Assembly (NCBI GenBank): GCA_030526005.1
Contig: JAUNDP010000003.1
Coordinates: 1 to 64,000, forward strand
Length of the DNA: 64,000 nucleotides
DNA from: Eubacteriales bacterium
Lineage (GTDB): Bacteria > Bacillota > Clostridia > Lachnospirales > Lachnospiraceae
Direction: 5' to 3'
Positions 27,625 to 36,218 of the stretch are shown in pieces; the first letter of the stretch is position 1; each line of letters starts with the position of its first letter. A program made the position numbers and the translations under genes. A model generated the notes under the pieces. That model searched no databases. It worked only from the letters and a program-made list of their open reading frames with translations, and was not told the DNA's origin.

Positions 27625-28698
27625 ATGAAAAGAATTATTCTTACAGGCGGAGGAACCGCAGGTCACGTTACTCCTAACATAGCACTTCTTCCACGTCTGA
27701 AAGAGCTGGGTTATGATATTCATTATATTGGCTCTTATGACGGGATTGAAAAAAAACTGATTGAAGAACTTCATATTCCTTACTATGCAATTTCTTCCGG
27801 AAAATTACGGCGTTATTTCGATGTAAAAAACTTTACCGATCCATTTAAAGTATTAAAAGGCTACGTTCAGGCAAAAAAACTGATGAAGACCTTAAAACCG
27901 GACGTGGTTTTCTCCAAGGGAGGATTTGTATCCGTTCCGGTCGTTCTGGCTGCGAAGCATCGGCACGTTCCTGTCATTATTCATGAATCTGATATGACAC
28001 CAGGTCTTGCAAATAAACTTGCTCTGCCATCTGCCACAAAGGTCTGCTGTAATTTCCCTGAGACTATTTCTCATTTGCCTGAAGGAAAGGCTGTACTTAC
28101 AGGCTCGCCGATTCGTCAGGAACTGCTTCATGGCGACAGAAATGCTGCTCTTTCTTTCTGCGGATTTACACCTGATAAACCTGTTTTGCTTATTATCGGA
28201 GGAAGCCTTGGTTCTGTTGCTGTCAACAATGCTGTCCGTGAAATCCTGCCTGAACTTCTGAAAACCTTCCAGGTCATCCACTTATGCGGAAAAGGAAAAA
28301 TAGAGCCGTCACTGGAGGGTACTCAAGGATATGTTCAGTATGAATATATTAAAGATGAGCTGGCAGACTTATTTGCTCTGACGGATGTCTGCATATCAAG
28401 AGCTGGTGCAAATGCTATCTGCGAGCTTCTTGCTCTGCGCAAACCGGCCTTACTGATCCCTCTCTCCGCAAATGCCAGCCGTGGCGACCAAATCTTAAAT
28501 GCAGATTCCTTTAAGCGTCAAGGATTCAGCGAAGTTTTGACAGAAGAAGAGTTAAATCCTTCTCTTTTGCTTGAAACGATCCAAAAATTATATAGCAACA
28601 GAAATACTTATATTCATGCAATGGAAAACAGTCAGCAAAGCGACGGTATTTCCTCTGTCATTCAGCTAATCAATGAGGCATCCCATTTGAACGGATAA
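27625..28698 (+). CDS. murG: UDP-GlcNAc:undecaprenyl-PP-MurNAc-pentapeptide GlcNAc transferase (MurG)
   Basis: Adds GlcNAc to lipid I to make lipid II at the inner face of the membrane. 357 residues, normal length. The first glycine loop GGGTAGHVTPN is at 8-18, HESDMTPGLANKL at about 125 (the Firmicute form of the acceptor-site motif), the second loop GGSLGSVAVN at about 192, and the donor-site SRAGANAICELLAL at about 258. GGAGG lies before the ATG. The upstream TTGACT (27566-27571) and TACACT (27588-27593) may be its promoter, overlapping the start region of the divergent DUF4367 gene. It is not in a division and cell wall cluster, so it may be a second or relocated copy. Confidence 0.95.
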   Translation: MKRIILTGGGTAGHVTPNIALLPRLKELGYDIHYIGSYDGIEKKLIEELHIPYYAISSGKLRRYFDVKNFTDPFKVLKGYVQAKKLMKTLKPDVVFSKGGFVSVPVVLAAKHRHVPVIIHESDMTPGLANKLALPSATKVCCNFPETISHLPEGKAVLTGSPIRQELLHGDRNAALSFCGFTPDKPVLLIIGGSLGSVAVNNAVREILPELLKTFQVIHLCGKGKIEPSLEGTQGYVQYEYIKDELADLFALTDVCISRAGANAICELLALRKPALLIPLSANASRGDQILNADSFKRQGFSEVLTEEELNPSLLLETIQKLYSNRNTYIHAMENSQQSDGISSVIQLINEASHLNG

Positions 28699-28704
28699 AA
28701 GTTT

Positions 28705-28729
28705 CCCCTGTCTTATGACAGGGGATTTT
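28705..28729 (+). terminator. Terminator of murG
   Basis: CCCCTGTC (28705-28712) pairs with GACAGGGG (28717-28724) around TTAT, followed by ATTTTC. Confidence 0.75.
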
Positions 28730-28851
28730 CATTCTTCTGTTGACTGTCCTGACCGATAGGAAGCGAATGTTCCTGCTGCATTTTCTACAGTTATTGTTAT
28801 TCTGATCCGTTTTTTCCAATGTCCACATCACAGAGCTTTCGTTTGTCTCGT

Positions 28852-29433
28852 TTACGGCATATAAAAATACTTAAAGTATTCCATATACTGCTCCCCATAT
28901 CTGTCTTTGATGTAGTTTTTTGCACGATATATTTTAGAATAAAGCTTACTGGTGGAAATTCCCAGACTCCTTGCCACATCCTCAGCGCTGCGTCCTTCTA
29001 TATAAACTCCATACATAATCCGATACCACGATCTATTTCTTCTTTTCAAATCTCTCAGAATCTCACCTGATAATTCTTTCTCGACTTTTTCTTTCATCAT
29101 CTCTTTGACGGTGTCATATCCATCTTTTACAGAATACTTCTCTTGTAACGGATTTTTATGTAATGCTTCATATTTTGTACTTGCCTTTTTCAAATAGTCA
29201 ATCGTTAAATTTTTCGTTGTCAGTATCAGCCATGCTTTATCACATCTCGGCAAGATCTTATCCATATTTACGAAGTAGGAGAGAAAAACGTTTTGACAGA
29301 TTTCTTCTGAAATATTAAAATCGGAAGTCTTATCAAACGCCACTTTCATCACTATAGAACTGTATTTGTGATAACTCTCTATAAAACGCTTTTGCTTCTC
29401 CGCCGTCTTCTTTGCTGAAACTCTGGATTTCAT
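28852..29433 (-). CDS. Sigma-70 family (ECF-like) RNA polymerase sigma factor
   Basis: 193 residues. Region 2 spans about 18-85 with a helix-rich NISEEICQNVFLSYF and a KAWLILTTKNLTIDYLKK pattern, the usual end of region 2.4. Region 4 is at about 120-180 with the helix-turn-helix EGRSAEDVARSLGIST followed by LYSKIYRAKNYI. No region 3 and no extended C-terminal domain, as in ECF-type factors. The ATG overlaps the stop of the HIT gene (ATGA), so translation is coupled. The likely partner is the DUF4367 membrane protein at 26645-27541. Target promoters not identified. Confidence 0.85.
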   Translation of the reverse strand: MKSRVSAKKTAEKQKRFIESYHKYSSIVMKVAFDKTSDFNISEEICQNVFLSYFVNMDKILPRCDKAWLILTTKNLTIDYLKKASTKYEALHKNPLQEKYSVKDGYDTVKEMMKEKVEKELSGEILRDLKRRNRSWYRIMYGVYIEGRSAEDVARSLGISTSKLYSKIYRAKNYIKDRYGEQYMEYFKYFYMP

Positions 29434-29840
29434 TCTGAAAATCCGACAAGAATTTCCGCTTTATCTTCCTCCGTTAATTTTCCAGGTGTCCATCCCAAAC
29501 CTACATGGTCATTTTCATATCGAGGAATTAAATGAATGTGAAAATGAAATACTGTCTGTCCGGCACATACTCCATTATTCTGTACAACATTAAATCCGTC
29601 ACATTTCAAAATTTCTGTCAGTTTTGACGCTATCTTTTTGGCAAGGACGAGCGCTTTTGCTGCTATTTCATCCGGAAGCTCATATAAATCTGCAAAATGT
29701 TCTTTCGGCAGAATCAGCGCATGACCTTTTGCTGCCGGGCCTAAATCTAAAATTACGCGAAAGTCGTCATCTTCATAAAGTGTTGCAGAAGGAATGTCTC
29801 CATTTGCAATCTTACAGAAAATACAATTTTGATCCTTCAT
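29430..29840 (-). CDS. HIT family nucleotide hydrolase
   Basis: 136 residues from the ATG at 29840, nine bases after GAGGAG; an in-frame upstream start has no site. The protein has CIFCKIANGD (Cys residues 6 and 9), then DLGPAAKGHALILPK and the HIT triad HFHIHL at about residue 100. Bacterial HIT proteins of the Hint type hydrolyse AMP-lysine or adenosine phosphoramidates; the in vivo role is often unclear. Its stop codon overlaps the start of the sigma factor gene, an unusual pairing of a housekeeping-like hydrolase with a regulator. Confidence 0.93.
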   Translation of the reverse strand: MKDQNCIFCKIANGDIPSATLYEDDDFRVILDLGPAAKGHALILPKEHFADLYELPDEIAAKALVLAKKIASKLTEILKCDGFNVVQNNGVCAGQTVFHFHIHLIPRYENDHVGLGWTPGKLTEEDKAEILVGFSE

Positions 29841-29935
29841 AATTCTTCTCCTCTCAGATCCATTTATCTTTAGTATTATATAGAATTTTATACTATTATA
29901 CACCTATTTTGTCAAATTATGTCAATAATATTTGT

Positions 29936-30011
29936 TTGATCTTTTTTATTTATGGTGATAAACTACTGTAAAGAAATACTAAGTTATTATTAGAAATATA
30001 AAGAAATACTA
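29936..30011 (+). promoter_or_regulatory. Promoter and direct repeats before the orphan histidine kinase
   Basis: TTGATC (29936-29941), 17-base spacer, TGATAAACT with -10 TAAACT (29959-29964). Just after it are two exact copies of TAAAGAAATACTA at 29969-29981 and 29999-30011, start to start 30 bases, close to three helical turns. This spacing fits two protein dimers or monomers on one DNA face. Confidence 0.55.
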
Positions 30012-30044
30012 GATAAATTTTATTTCAAAGAAAGGATTCTCACT

Positions 30045-30779
30045 ATGCTAAATGAACACGATCTAAAAATGATTCACACACTCTCTCAAAATGACCATGA
30101 ATTTTCTGAACTTATGAATAAAATCAAAGAAGAACAGCGTTTCTGTCTTTCCAAAATCTCGCATGAAGTCCGCAATCCTGTGACTTTAATCAACAGTTCT
30201 CTTCAGCTGATTGAACAGCAGCATCCTGAAGTAAAAACATTTGCATTCTGGAAAGAAACGATGGAAGATCTCTCTTTTCTGCGCACGCTTCTCGACGAAC
30301 TTTCCTCTTTTAACAATGGAGATATCCTCCATACCGAATCAAAAGATCTGTCAGAGTGGATTCCTCATTTTATCAGTACTATCAAATGTTCCCCATCTTT
30401 TTCAAACATTTGTCTGGAAATGTCGGAAAATCTGCCAACTGTCATCTGGGATTTCACCAAAATTCGACAAGTGCTTCATAATCTGATCCGCAACAGCTGG
30501 GAAGCTTCCCCTCAAGACAGTGACCTTATTTTCAAAGTTTCCTTTGAGGATCCTTTTATTCAGATATCCATTAAAGATCATGGATGCGGTATTCCTTCTT
30601 CCATCCATACTACTTTGTTTGAGCCATTTCAGACAACGAAAAGTAATGGCACTGGTCTCGGTCTTGCAATCTGTAAAAAGATTGTAGAATCACACCATGG
30701 AACGATTTCCGTATTTTCTCAGACAAAAAAGGGAACTACGGTTACAATCCGTATTCCCTCTAATCCTTTTAATATTTAG
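30045..30779 (+). CDS. Orphan cytoplasmic sensor histidine kinase
   Basis: 244 residues with no membrane helix and almost no sensory region. The dimerisation and phosphoacceptor box SKISHEVRNP puts the phosphorylated His at residue 40. The ATP domain has the N-box LHNLIRNSWEAS at about 145, the DHGCGI G1 box at about 184, the F-box FEPFQTT and the GTGLGLAI G2 box near 205. It has the NtrB/KinA-like form. No response regulator gene is adjacent. Such soluble kinases may feed a phosphorelay such as Spo0A's. AAAGGA site nine bases before the ATG. Its 3' end overlaps that of the rhomboid gene by 11 bases, tail to tail. Confidence 0.88.
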   Translation: MLNEHDLKMIHTLSQNDHEFSELMNKIKEEQRFCLSKISHEVRNPVTLINSSLQLIEQQHPEVKTFAFWKETMEDLSFLRTLLDELSSFNNGDILHTESKDLSEWIPHFISTIKCSPSFSNICLEMSENLPTVIWDFTKIRQVLHNLIRNSWEASPQDSDLIFKVSFEDPFIQISIKDHGCGIPSSIHTTLFEPFQTTKSNGTGLGLAICKKIVESHHGTISVFSQTKKGTTVTIRIPSNPFNI

Positions 30780-31374
30780 ATGCGGCATTCTTTTTGCGAT
30801 ACAGCAGAACTGCAATCAGAAATCCCCCCAGCATTCCTCCGATGTGCGCGCCATTGTCCACGCCTGCCGATGTAAATCCCTGAAACAACATCAGCGCCGC
30901 CATAAAGGCCATCCTCTTTCCAAATGTCTCACCTAATCTGGCGCGATTTTGAAAGACAACATAGAGTAATGCACCGATCACAGCAAAGACGGCGCCTGAT
31001 GCACCAGCTGATATCGCATAATCGCCAGTTCGAATCTCCAGAACCATGGACAGCAGATTTCCCAGCAATCCGCCGCCCATATAAATGGCGAGATATTTCC
31101 ATTTTCCTACAATCTGCTCTAATATGTCTCCGAGAAAGATCAGACTCAGCATATTGTTTCCCAGATGTTCTATCCCAAAATGCAAGAACATACTGGTGAT
31201 TAGCCTATAATACTGTCCTTCCAGTATAAACGGTGTGTAACTGGCGCCATTGCCCAGAAACCATTCCTGTCTTCTTGTAATTTCCATGAGGACAAAGATC
31301 AGAATATTGATGCCAACTAAAGTCAGATTTACTTTTTGTCTTGTCTTTAAAAATTTTTTTAATTCTTGTACCAT
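30769..31374 (-). CDS. Rhomboid family intramembrane serine protease
   Basis: 201 residues, six hydrophobic helices. The catalytic dyad is Ser126 in GASGAVF and His177 in NGAHIGG. The RLITSMFLHFGIEHLGNN segment carries the conserved His and Asn of helix 2 (oxyanion site). Rhomboids cut single-pass membrane proteins inside the bilayer. Lies 115 bases past the FHA gene at the end of the Tad operon, on the same strand. Its substrates could include the pilus membrane proteins, but this is guesswork. ATG start; no strong AGGAGG is visible. Confidence 0.93.
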   Translation of the reverse strand: MVQELKKFLKTRQKVNLTLVGINILIFVLMEITRRQEWFLGNGASYTPFILEGQYYRLITSMFLHFGIEHLGNNMLSLIFLGDILEQIVGKWKYLAIYMGGGLLGNLLSMVLEIRTGDYAISAGASGAVFAVIGALLYVVFQNRARLGETFGKRMAFMAALMLFQGFTSAGVDNGAHIGGMLGGFLIAVLLYRKKNAASKY

Positions 31375-31489
31375 GTTCTCGCTTTTCTTCTATCCTGTTT
31401 TTTTAAGATTATAGCTCAATTTTTTTCCAGATGCAATGAAAAATCTTATTTCCAGAACAGGGTCTGTTTTCCATGGCTATAAAAGTTTC

Positions 31490-32962
31490 TTATTCATGTT
31501 TCGTCTCATATTCATAGACTATGGATGCAAATGCAACTTTATCCAATGGCTGGAGTCTTCTTCTCTCATTTTCCTGCAGGCGTTCTCCATTCACAAATGT
31601 TCCATTTGTAGAGTTCAGATCCATCACATATACATCATCGCCATTTTTCTCAATTCTTGCATGGACTCGGCTGATATGTTCATCATCCAAGACAAAATCT
31701 GCCTGTTGTCTGATCTTCCCCACAATCATACTGGAACAGCTGATACAGATATCGGGAGATTTTTCTTTTTCCAAACTGACCAGTTTCTTTTCACTTTTTA
31801 TTTTTTCTGTCTCCAACAGCACGGTCTCCCCAAATGTTAAAAGTTCTGTCTCTTCCTCATCTTCATCTTCCAGAGATCGGAAACTGTTTTCTGCCATCCA
31901 CGCCTTGTTTTCCTGTTTTATAATTATTCCATTTTCTCCAGTATATCCTGCCTCCGTATTGATACCTCTCTTTTTTTCTTCGCAATTCTCTTTCTTTTGT
32001 TCCTGCTTCTTCCTGCGTTTTATATTTTCCCGGATTTTCTTATTGTCTGTTTCTCTTCTTTTTTCTTCTCTTCTTTTCTCTGTTTTTTCCTCTTCCTGCC
32101 TGCTTTTAATAAAAGAGACCGTGTAGGCGGACAACGCTATGAAAACAGACAGTGCTCCTCCTACTTTTGTCAAATCAAGCGACAGAGAATCTGCAGTCAG
32201 AATAATTCCTAAAAGCAAAAGTAAAATTCCTGCCGCTATTGAGATACGAATTCCCCATTTCTTTAATATCTTCTGTCTTTCTTCTCTTTTTTGACTTTTT
32301 CTGTCCTCTGAAGTATCTGCATTCTCCTCATTTCTGTTTTCTCTCTTATATTCTTTTTTTGATTCTTTTCCCTTATCCTGACACGGAAAATTTCTTTGCT
32401 TTTCTGTTCCGCAATTTTGTATTTCTTCATATGCCAGTTGCAGAACATCATCTATACTGCTGTTTTCTTCCATCACTCTGCGGTATACTTCATAGCCCAG
32501 GATAACTGCTTTCTCTTCTCCATGGTCCAGATTTTTTAATATATATTCCGCCAGATTTTGAAGTTCTTTTTGAAAGTCCCCTTTCCTTCCGGGAACGTAG
32601 CACAAAAAGACTTCTCCTGACTGTGTATCCATATAAAAATGTTCCGGATCTATCAGAAAACTATTTTCATCCAGCAGATATCCAGACGCCCCTTCCAGAC
32701 CTCTTTTTATTCCAGCTAATATTTGCCGCACATCTTCATAGCTGATTCCGCTTCTCTCAAAAATGCGCGCAGCCGACTGTTTCGATGTGATCTCATAATA
32801 AAACGAAATACTTCCGTTCATCCTCCGAACATCACATTTTAACAGTCCGGGAATCTGATTATACGTCATCATTTTAATTGGATATTCATTCTCCTGAAAG
32901 TTTTCTTCCGTTTCCAGAATCAGATAATTGTGATGACTGTCTCTTTTATAAGATTCTTTCAC
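31490..32962 (-). CDS. FHA-domain membrane protein with DUF6382, last gene of the Tad operon
   Basis: 490 residues, GTG start overlapping the TadE-like stop (GTGA). The first ~190 residues match the DUF6382 layout often found ahead of FHA domains in Clostridia. A basic/acidic low-complexity part with two helices at about 245-282 follows. The C-terminal FHA domain (about 410-488) has ISRVHARI and DLNSTNGTFVNG, the phosphothreonine-binding loop residues R, S, H and N. FHA proteins of Tad loci are thought to recruit phosphorylated partners. No serine/threonine kinase gene is present in the window, so the kinase partner is elsewhere. Translational coupling ties it to the pilus genes. Confidence 0.85.
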   Translation of the reverse strand: MKESYKRDSHHNYLILETEENFQENEYPIKMMTYNQIPGLLKCDVRRMNGSISFYYEITSKQSAARIFERSGISYEDVRQILAGIKRGLEGASGYLLDENSFLIDPEHFYMDTQSGEVFLCYVPGRKGDFQKELQNLAEYILKNLDHGEEKAVILGYEVYRRVMEENSSIDDVLQLAYEEIQNCGTEKQRNFPCQDKGKESKKEYKRENRNEENADTSEDRKSQKREERQKILKKWGIRISIAAGILLLLLGIILTADSLSLDLTKVGGALSVFIALSAYTVSFIKSRQEEEKTEKRREEKRRETDNKKIRENIKRRKKQEQKKENCEEKKRGINTEAGYTGENGIIIKQENKAWMAENSFRSLEDEDEEETELLTFGETVLLETEKIKSEKKLVSLEKEKSPDICISCSSMIVGKIRQQADFVLDDEHISRVHARIEKNGDDVYVMDLNSTNGTFVNGERLQENERRRLQPLDKVAFASIVYEYETKHE

Positions 32963-33408
32963 CTGCTCTCACCGCTTTCACTGACCGTCCTTTTCTGAAA
33001 AATTTCTCTGAGTTGCTTTGCCGTGTCTGCCCAGGAATTTTCCTCGTGTACTTTCCAGACGAGCGTTCCATTGCGAAAAAAGACTGATGCTATTCCAGGT
33101 ACTGACGCATTTCCCTCCCCTTCTGCAATCAGTTTTCGATCTATTCGTGTAAGCTTCAGATATAATTTGGCATTTCCAAGACTGTTTTTCTCTGGTCTAC
33201 TTCCTCCTGTCTCTGTCTTTTTTTCTTCTTTCATATTTTCCAGCAATACACTCTGTGAGACAGCGCCCTGAAGCGCTCCCTTTTCATATAACAGCACGCA
33301 CATCCATAAAATACCTGCCAGCACCGGCAGCAAAATCCCCATCAAGATTGCCGTCTCTATTGTGTAAACTGCTTTCCATCGCTTCCTCCCCATCTTACAC
33401 TTCTTCAT
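32959..33408 (-). CDS. TadE-like minor pseudopilin
   Basis: 149 residues from the ATG at 33408, seven bases after GGGGGAT; the frame is open far upstream without a site. A basic N-terminus (KKCKMGRKRWK) leads to AVYTIETAILMGILLPVL, a prepilin-type segment with the conserved Glu at +5 relative to the hydrophobic start. A single long helix is followed by an outer domain with few Cys. This is the pattern of TadE/TadF pseudopilins. It starts two bases after the A24 peptidase stop, and its stop overlaps the FHA start, so it is tightly coupled to both. Confidence 0.75.
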   Translation of the reverse strand: MKKCKMGRKRWKAVYTIETAILMGILLPVLAGILWMCVLLYEKGALQGAVSQSVLLENMKEEKKTETGGSRPEKNSLGNAKLYLKLTRIDRKLIAEGEGNASVPGIASVFFRNGTLVWKVHEENSWADTAKQLREIFQKRTVSESGESR

Positions 33409-33410
33409 TT

Positions 33411-33827
33411 TTATCCCCCTTTGAATAATTCTAAAAGATATGCTGCTGTCAAAAAGGGCAGAAATGGAAATTCTGTTTTTCTGTTCCTTTTTCCTGTTAT
33501 TAATACTGCGGCTGAGAAGAAAAAGGCAAAGACAAATGCGTTCATCCACACTCTGATGTTCTTCCATATTCCAAGATACAGCGTCATAATGCTCCACATC
33601 ATTCCATCCCCATATCCGATGGCCTGTCGTGTCGCCCTGCATACAATCAAAATTGCTGCACTGCTGGCACTCCAGAAAATCCAGTACCATTTTTCTCGCC
33701 TTTCAAACAATGCATATAGAAATCCTCCTGATCCGGCTGTCACAATCATCCAAGACGGCACAGCTCTCCACTTTAAATCTGCCCAGGATGCAGCCGCTAA
33801 AAGTCCTGTCACAATCCATCTCTCCAT
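33411..33827 (-). CDS. Small A24 prepilin peptidase-like protein (TadV type)
   Basis: 138 residues, about four to five helices. Both aspartates of type IV prepilin peptidases can be seen: ASWADLKWRAVPSW with Asp at about 17, and GYGDGMMW (GxGD) with Asp near 73. It is the second such protein in the locus; the other is at 40845-41336. The two are only distantly alike, so each may handle different substrates (Flp versus TadE-like pseudopilins). Neither has the Cys-rich methylation domain of PilD. Lies 52 bases after the preceding TadE-like gene. Confidence 0.8.
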   Translation of the reverse strand: MERWIVTGLLAAASWADLKWRAVPSWMIVTAGSGGFLYALFERREKWYWIFWSASSAAILIVCRATRQAIGYGDGMMWSIMTLYLGIWKNIRVWMNAFVFAFFFSAAVLITGKRNRKTEFPFLPFLTAAYLLELFKGG

Positions 33828-33879
33828 TTTTCGCTTTTGCTAACTCCCTATTATTTTATAAAAATTGTCTGTTTTCTTT

Positions 33880-34617
33880 TTAAAAACATCTGGAACATGG
33901 CCTCCAGTCTTTTACCAACGCAATCGGAACTTTCACAATATTTCGTTTTAATCCGCTGCATTCCAGTGAAGAATGATATCTGTTTCCCGTATCTGTGATA
34001 TAGACTTGTCCTGTCACGCCTCCACATTCTTCACAAGGATGATACTTTTCTCCATTTTCATTTCTCATTACGCTCAGTTGTGTTTTTTCTACGGAATGGA
34101 TCGACAAATGAATATGGCTGCATCCCGGATCTCTATGATAGACCTCTCCATTTAAAGCGATATAAACCATTTGTTTTTCCTCGATCTCTCCATTCCATCC
34201 GATTGTCATTCCCGGATCTCTTCCAATCCATGGCTGTGCAAAAAAGCGCTGTGTCCATGCAGTCTCCAGCATAAATCCTGCCACTTCAAAAAAAGTCTGT
34301 TTTTCTTCCTGAATCATTTCCTGACCAGCCTGTCTTTCTTCCTTCCACCATTCAACTGAAATCTCTGTCACTTTTTGTTTCAGCTTATATACAAGCTCTG
34401 TCTGTGCGGAAACTGCATTTAAAAGTCCTGTTCCGATCTGTAAGAAGCTTGCCATACAGAATACAAAAACAGGAAGGACACATGCGGTCTCCACTGTCAT
34501 ACTTGCTTTTCTCTTTTTTTTGAAGAATGATAAGGATATTCTCTCGCCGCCCTTTTTTATTCGGTTCGGGAGAGAGCCTTTTTCCTTTCTTTTTAAATTT
34601 TTGCGGCGAAAGAACAT
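33880..34617 (-). CDS. TadE-like pseudopilin with duplicated Cys/His-rich tail
   Basis: 245 residues from the ATG at 34617, eight bases after GGGGGAG; a GTG at 34626 overlaps the previous stop. Basic start, then KASMTVETACVLPVFVF, a class of prepilin segment with the Glu in the right place. After the single helix come about 110 polar residues, then two similar Cys/His units: YHRDPGCSHIHLSI to YHPCEECGG, and YHSSLECSGLKRNI to WRPCSRCF. Each has a tyrosine-His, a Cys, and a closing CxxC about 30 residues on. This suggests two metal-binding knuckles outside the cell, unusual for a pseudopilin. TadF-like placement. Zinc binding is an inference. Confidence 0.75.
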   Translation of the reverse strand: MFFRRKNLKRKEKGSLPNRIKKGGERISLSFFKKKRKASMTVETACVLPVFVFCMASFLQIGTGLLNAVSAQTELVYKLKQKVTEISVEWWKEERQAGQEMIQEEKQTFFEVAGFMLETAWTQRFFAQPWIGRDPGMTIGWNGEIEEKQMVYIALNGEVYHRDPGCSHIHLSIHSVEKTQLSVMRNENGEKYHPCEECGGVTGQVYITDTGNRYHSSLECSGLKRNIVKVPIALVKDWRPCSRCF

Positions 34618-34622
34618 CCCTA

Positions 34623-36149
34623 TCACTCCCCCATTCCATAAAAAAATATGCCTTTCGTCGAATACTGTACTGTCTGAGATGAAATGCCTGAAAATGCAGA
34701 TGCTATTTTAAAAAATACAGGTTCAATCTGCCACACTGCCTCTGCCGCTATTCCTCCTACGCAGCAGTCTGCGCAAAAATATTCTGTTCCTTCACATTTT
34801 TTCATCTCCCATTCTATTAAATCAAGCGCTTTCATAGGCAAATCTAAAATTTGATTTTTCTCAAGCAGCAACCACAGATAATCTTCATAGTTCCATCCAT
34901 CTTCTGCTTTCTGAGCCTTTGCTCCGTTATCTGTCTTCCCAGATTCTGCACTTTGTACCTCCCAGTCCTGACTCCTTTTTTGAAATGGAACACACCCTCC
35001 AGAAAACAATTTTTTGACATCGTTTAAGCTCTCCTGATAGGACCATTCCAAAAGAATCATTTCCGTGATGGTCTTATCTGTTTTTTCCAGTTCTTTTTTA
35101 TCTTCTTTTTCTTTTCCTGCATCATCTTTTTGAATCTCCTTTTCTATTTCTTCCTTCTCTTCTTTCTTTTTTTCTGCTTCACGTTTCTTTCTTGTGTCCT
35201 GTATTCTTTTCTCCACTTCTTTTCTTTTTTCCGGATCTTGAATGATACAGGAAAAGTTGTCTGCCCATCTTACGTTTAAAAGCTCTCTGCATACGAATTC
35301 TAAATTTTGTTTATCGCTCTTATATCCTCCCAGAACGTATTCTATTTCATATAAAAGTCCTTTTCTGTCTTTTTGTTCCAAGGCATTCCCAAATGTCAAA
35401 AATAAATAGTTTTTAAATATCTCTTTCTCGTTCTTTTTTCCATCTGGAATCGCCATATTCCCTTCATTTTTTGAGCGTTCTGACACTTTTTCAAGTCTTT
35501 TTGTCTCATGTGCAGATATCGAAAAAGAAGATGGTATCACCTGACTGAATACATTTTTTTCCTGATAAGTGTCCAGCCATGATATCGGATCAAATGCAAA
35601 TATTTCTTTTTGGGGAATTCCACCCCATAAATTTCTGAGCTGTTTTTTTTTCTGATTTAAAATCTGCATTTTTTCCTCGATCTGCTTTGTTTCTTTCTGT
35701 ACAGGATCTCTCTGTTCTGTTTTTTCCAGCCCCTCCATGAATAACAGCGCCTGATCTGAGAAAGCTTTTCCCCCTTCATCCGTTGCCAGAAAATATTCTT
35801 TTACATCGGTCTGTATATTTTGTACACGAAACCAATCTATCTCTGATCCTTTCTCTCTCACGTCTGCATTTTTGTTCAGAAAAAATTTCAGCCTTGCCTC
35901 CATTTTTTCTTCCGATAGATTTCCTGTCCCATAGCTGCCATCAAAAAATAATATATGATACTCTGAAAACAGATCTCTCTCATACTCTCCAAATATGGAA
36001 AACAATCCCAGATCCATACAGGCTGCCCCGCGCACTTTTGCTCCCTCTATTCGAATACTCTCCAAAACAGTACAGATCAGCGCCAGAAACACTGCTGCTA
36101 TCAAACTTAAAAATACTGTAATGCTCCCTCGATACCATCTTTTTTTCAT
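34623..36149 (-). CDS. DUF5702 membrane protein of the Tad locus
   Basis: 508 residues. Starts MKKRWYRGSITVFLSL, a prepilin-like segment, with a hydrophobic helix to about 31. The remainder is outside the cell, mostly helical and highly charged; residues about 310-390 are a run of E and K. Proteins of the DUF5702 family appear in Firmicute Tad loci where TadG would be in proteobacteria, so it may be a large surface or pilus-associated subunit. The stop nearly overlaps the following TadE-like start. It is 69 bases after the Flp pilin gene. Molecular role unknown. Confidence 0.78.
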   Translation of the reverse strand: MKKRWYRGSITVFLSLIAAVFLALICTVLESIRIEGAKVRGAACMDLGLFSIFGEYERDLFSEYHILFFDGSYGTGNLSEEKMEARLKFFLNKNADVREKGSEIDWFRVQNIQTDVKEYFLATDEGGKAFSDQALLFMEGLEKTEQRDPVQKETKQIEEKMQILNQKKKQLRNLWGGIPQKEIFAFDPISWLDTYQEKNVFSQVIPSSFSISAHETKRLEKVSERSKNEGNMAIPDGKKNEKEIFKNYLFLTFGNALEQKDRKGLLYEIEYVLGGYKSDKQNLEFVCRELLNVRWADNFSCIIQDPEKRKEVEKRIQDTRKKREAEKKKEEKEEIEKEIQKDDAGKEKEDKKELEKTDKTITEMILLEWSYQESLNDVKKLFSGGCVPFQKRSQDWEVQSAESGKTDNGAKAQKAEDGWNYEDYLWLLLEKNQILDLPMKALDLIEWEMKKCEGTEYFCADCCVGGIAAEAVWQIEPVFFKIASAFSGISSQTVQYSTKGIFFYGMGE

Positions 36150-36218
36150 CCTATTATGTCTCTCTTCTTTCTGTGAACTGCCCGATAAGGAAAGAACTTA
36201 AAATTCCTGCTTATCATT

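Noticed and set aside
28730..28851. Possible small RNA or attachment site between murG terminator and sigma gene
   Set aside because: No promoter, hairpin or repeat of note was found; treated as simple spacer.
32263..32451. A minus-strand lysine-rich frame inside the FHA gene
   Set aside because: It is a shadow of the low-complexity E/K-rich part of the real gene in another frame.
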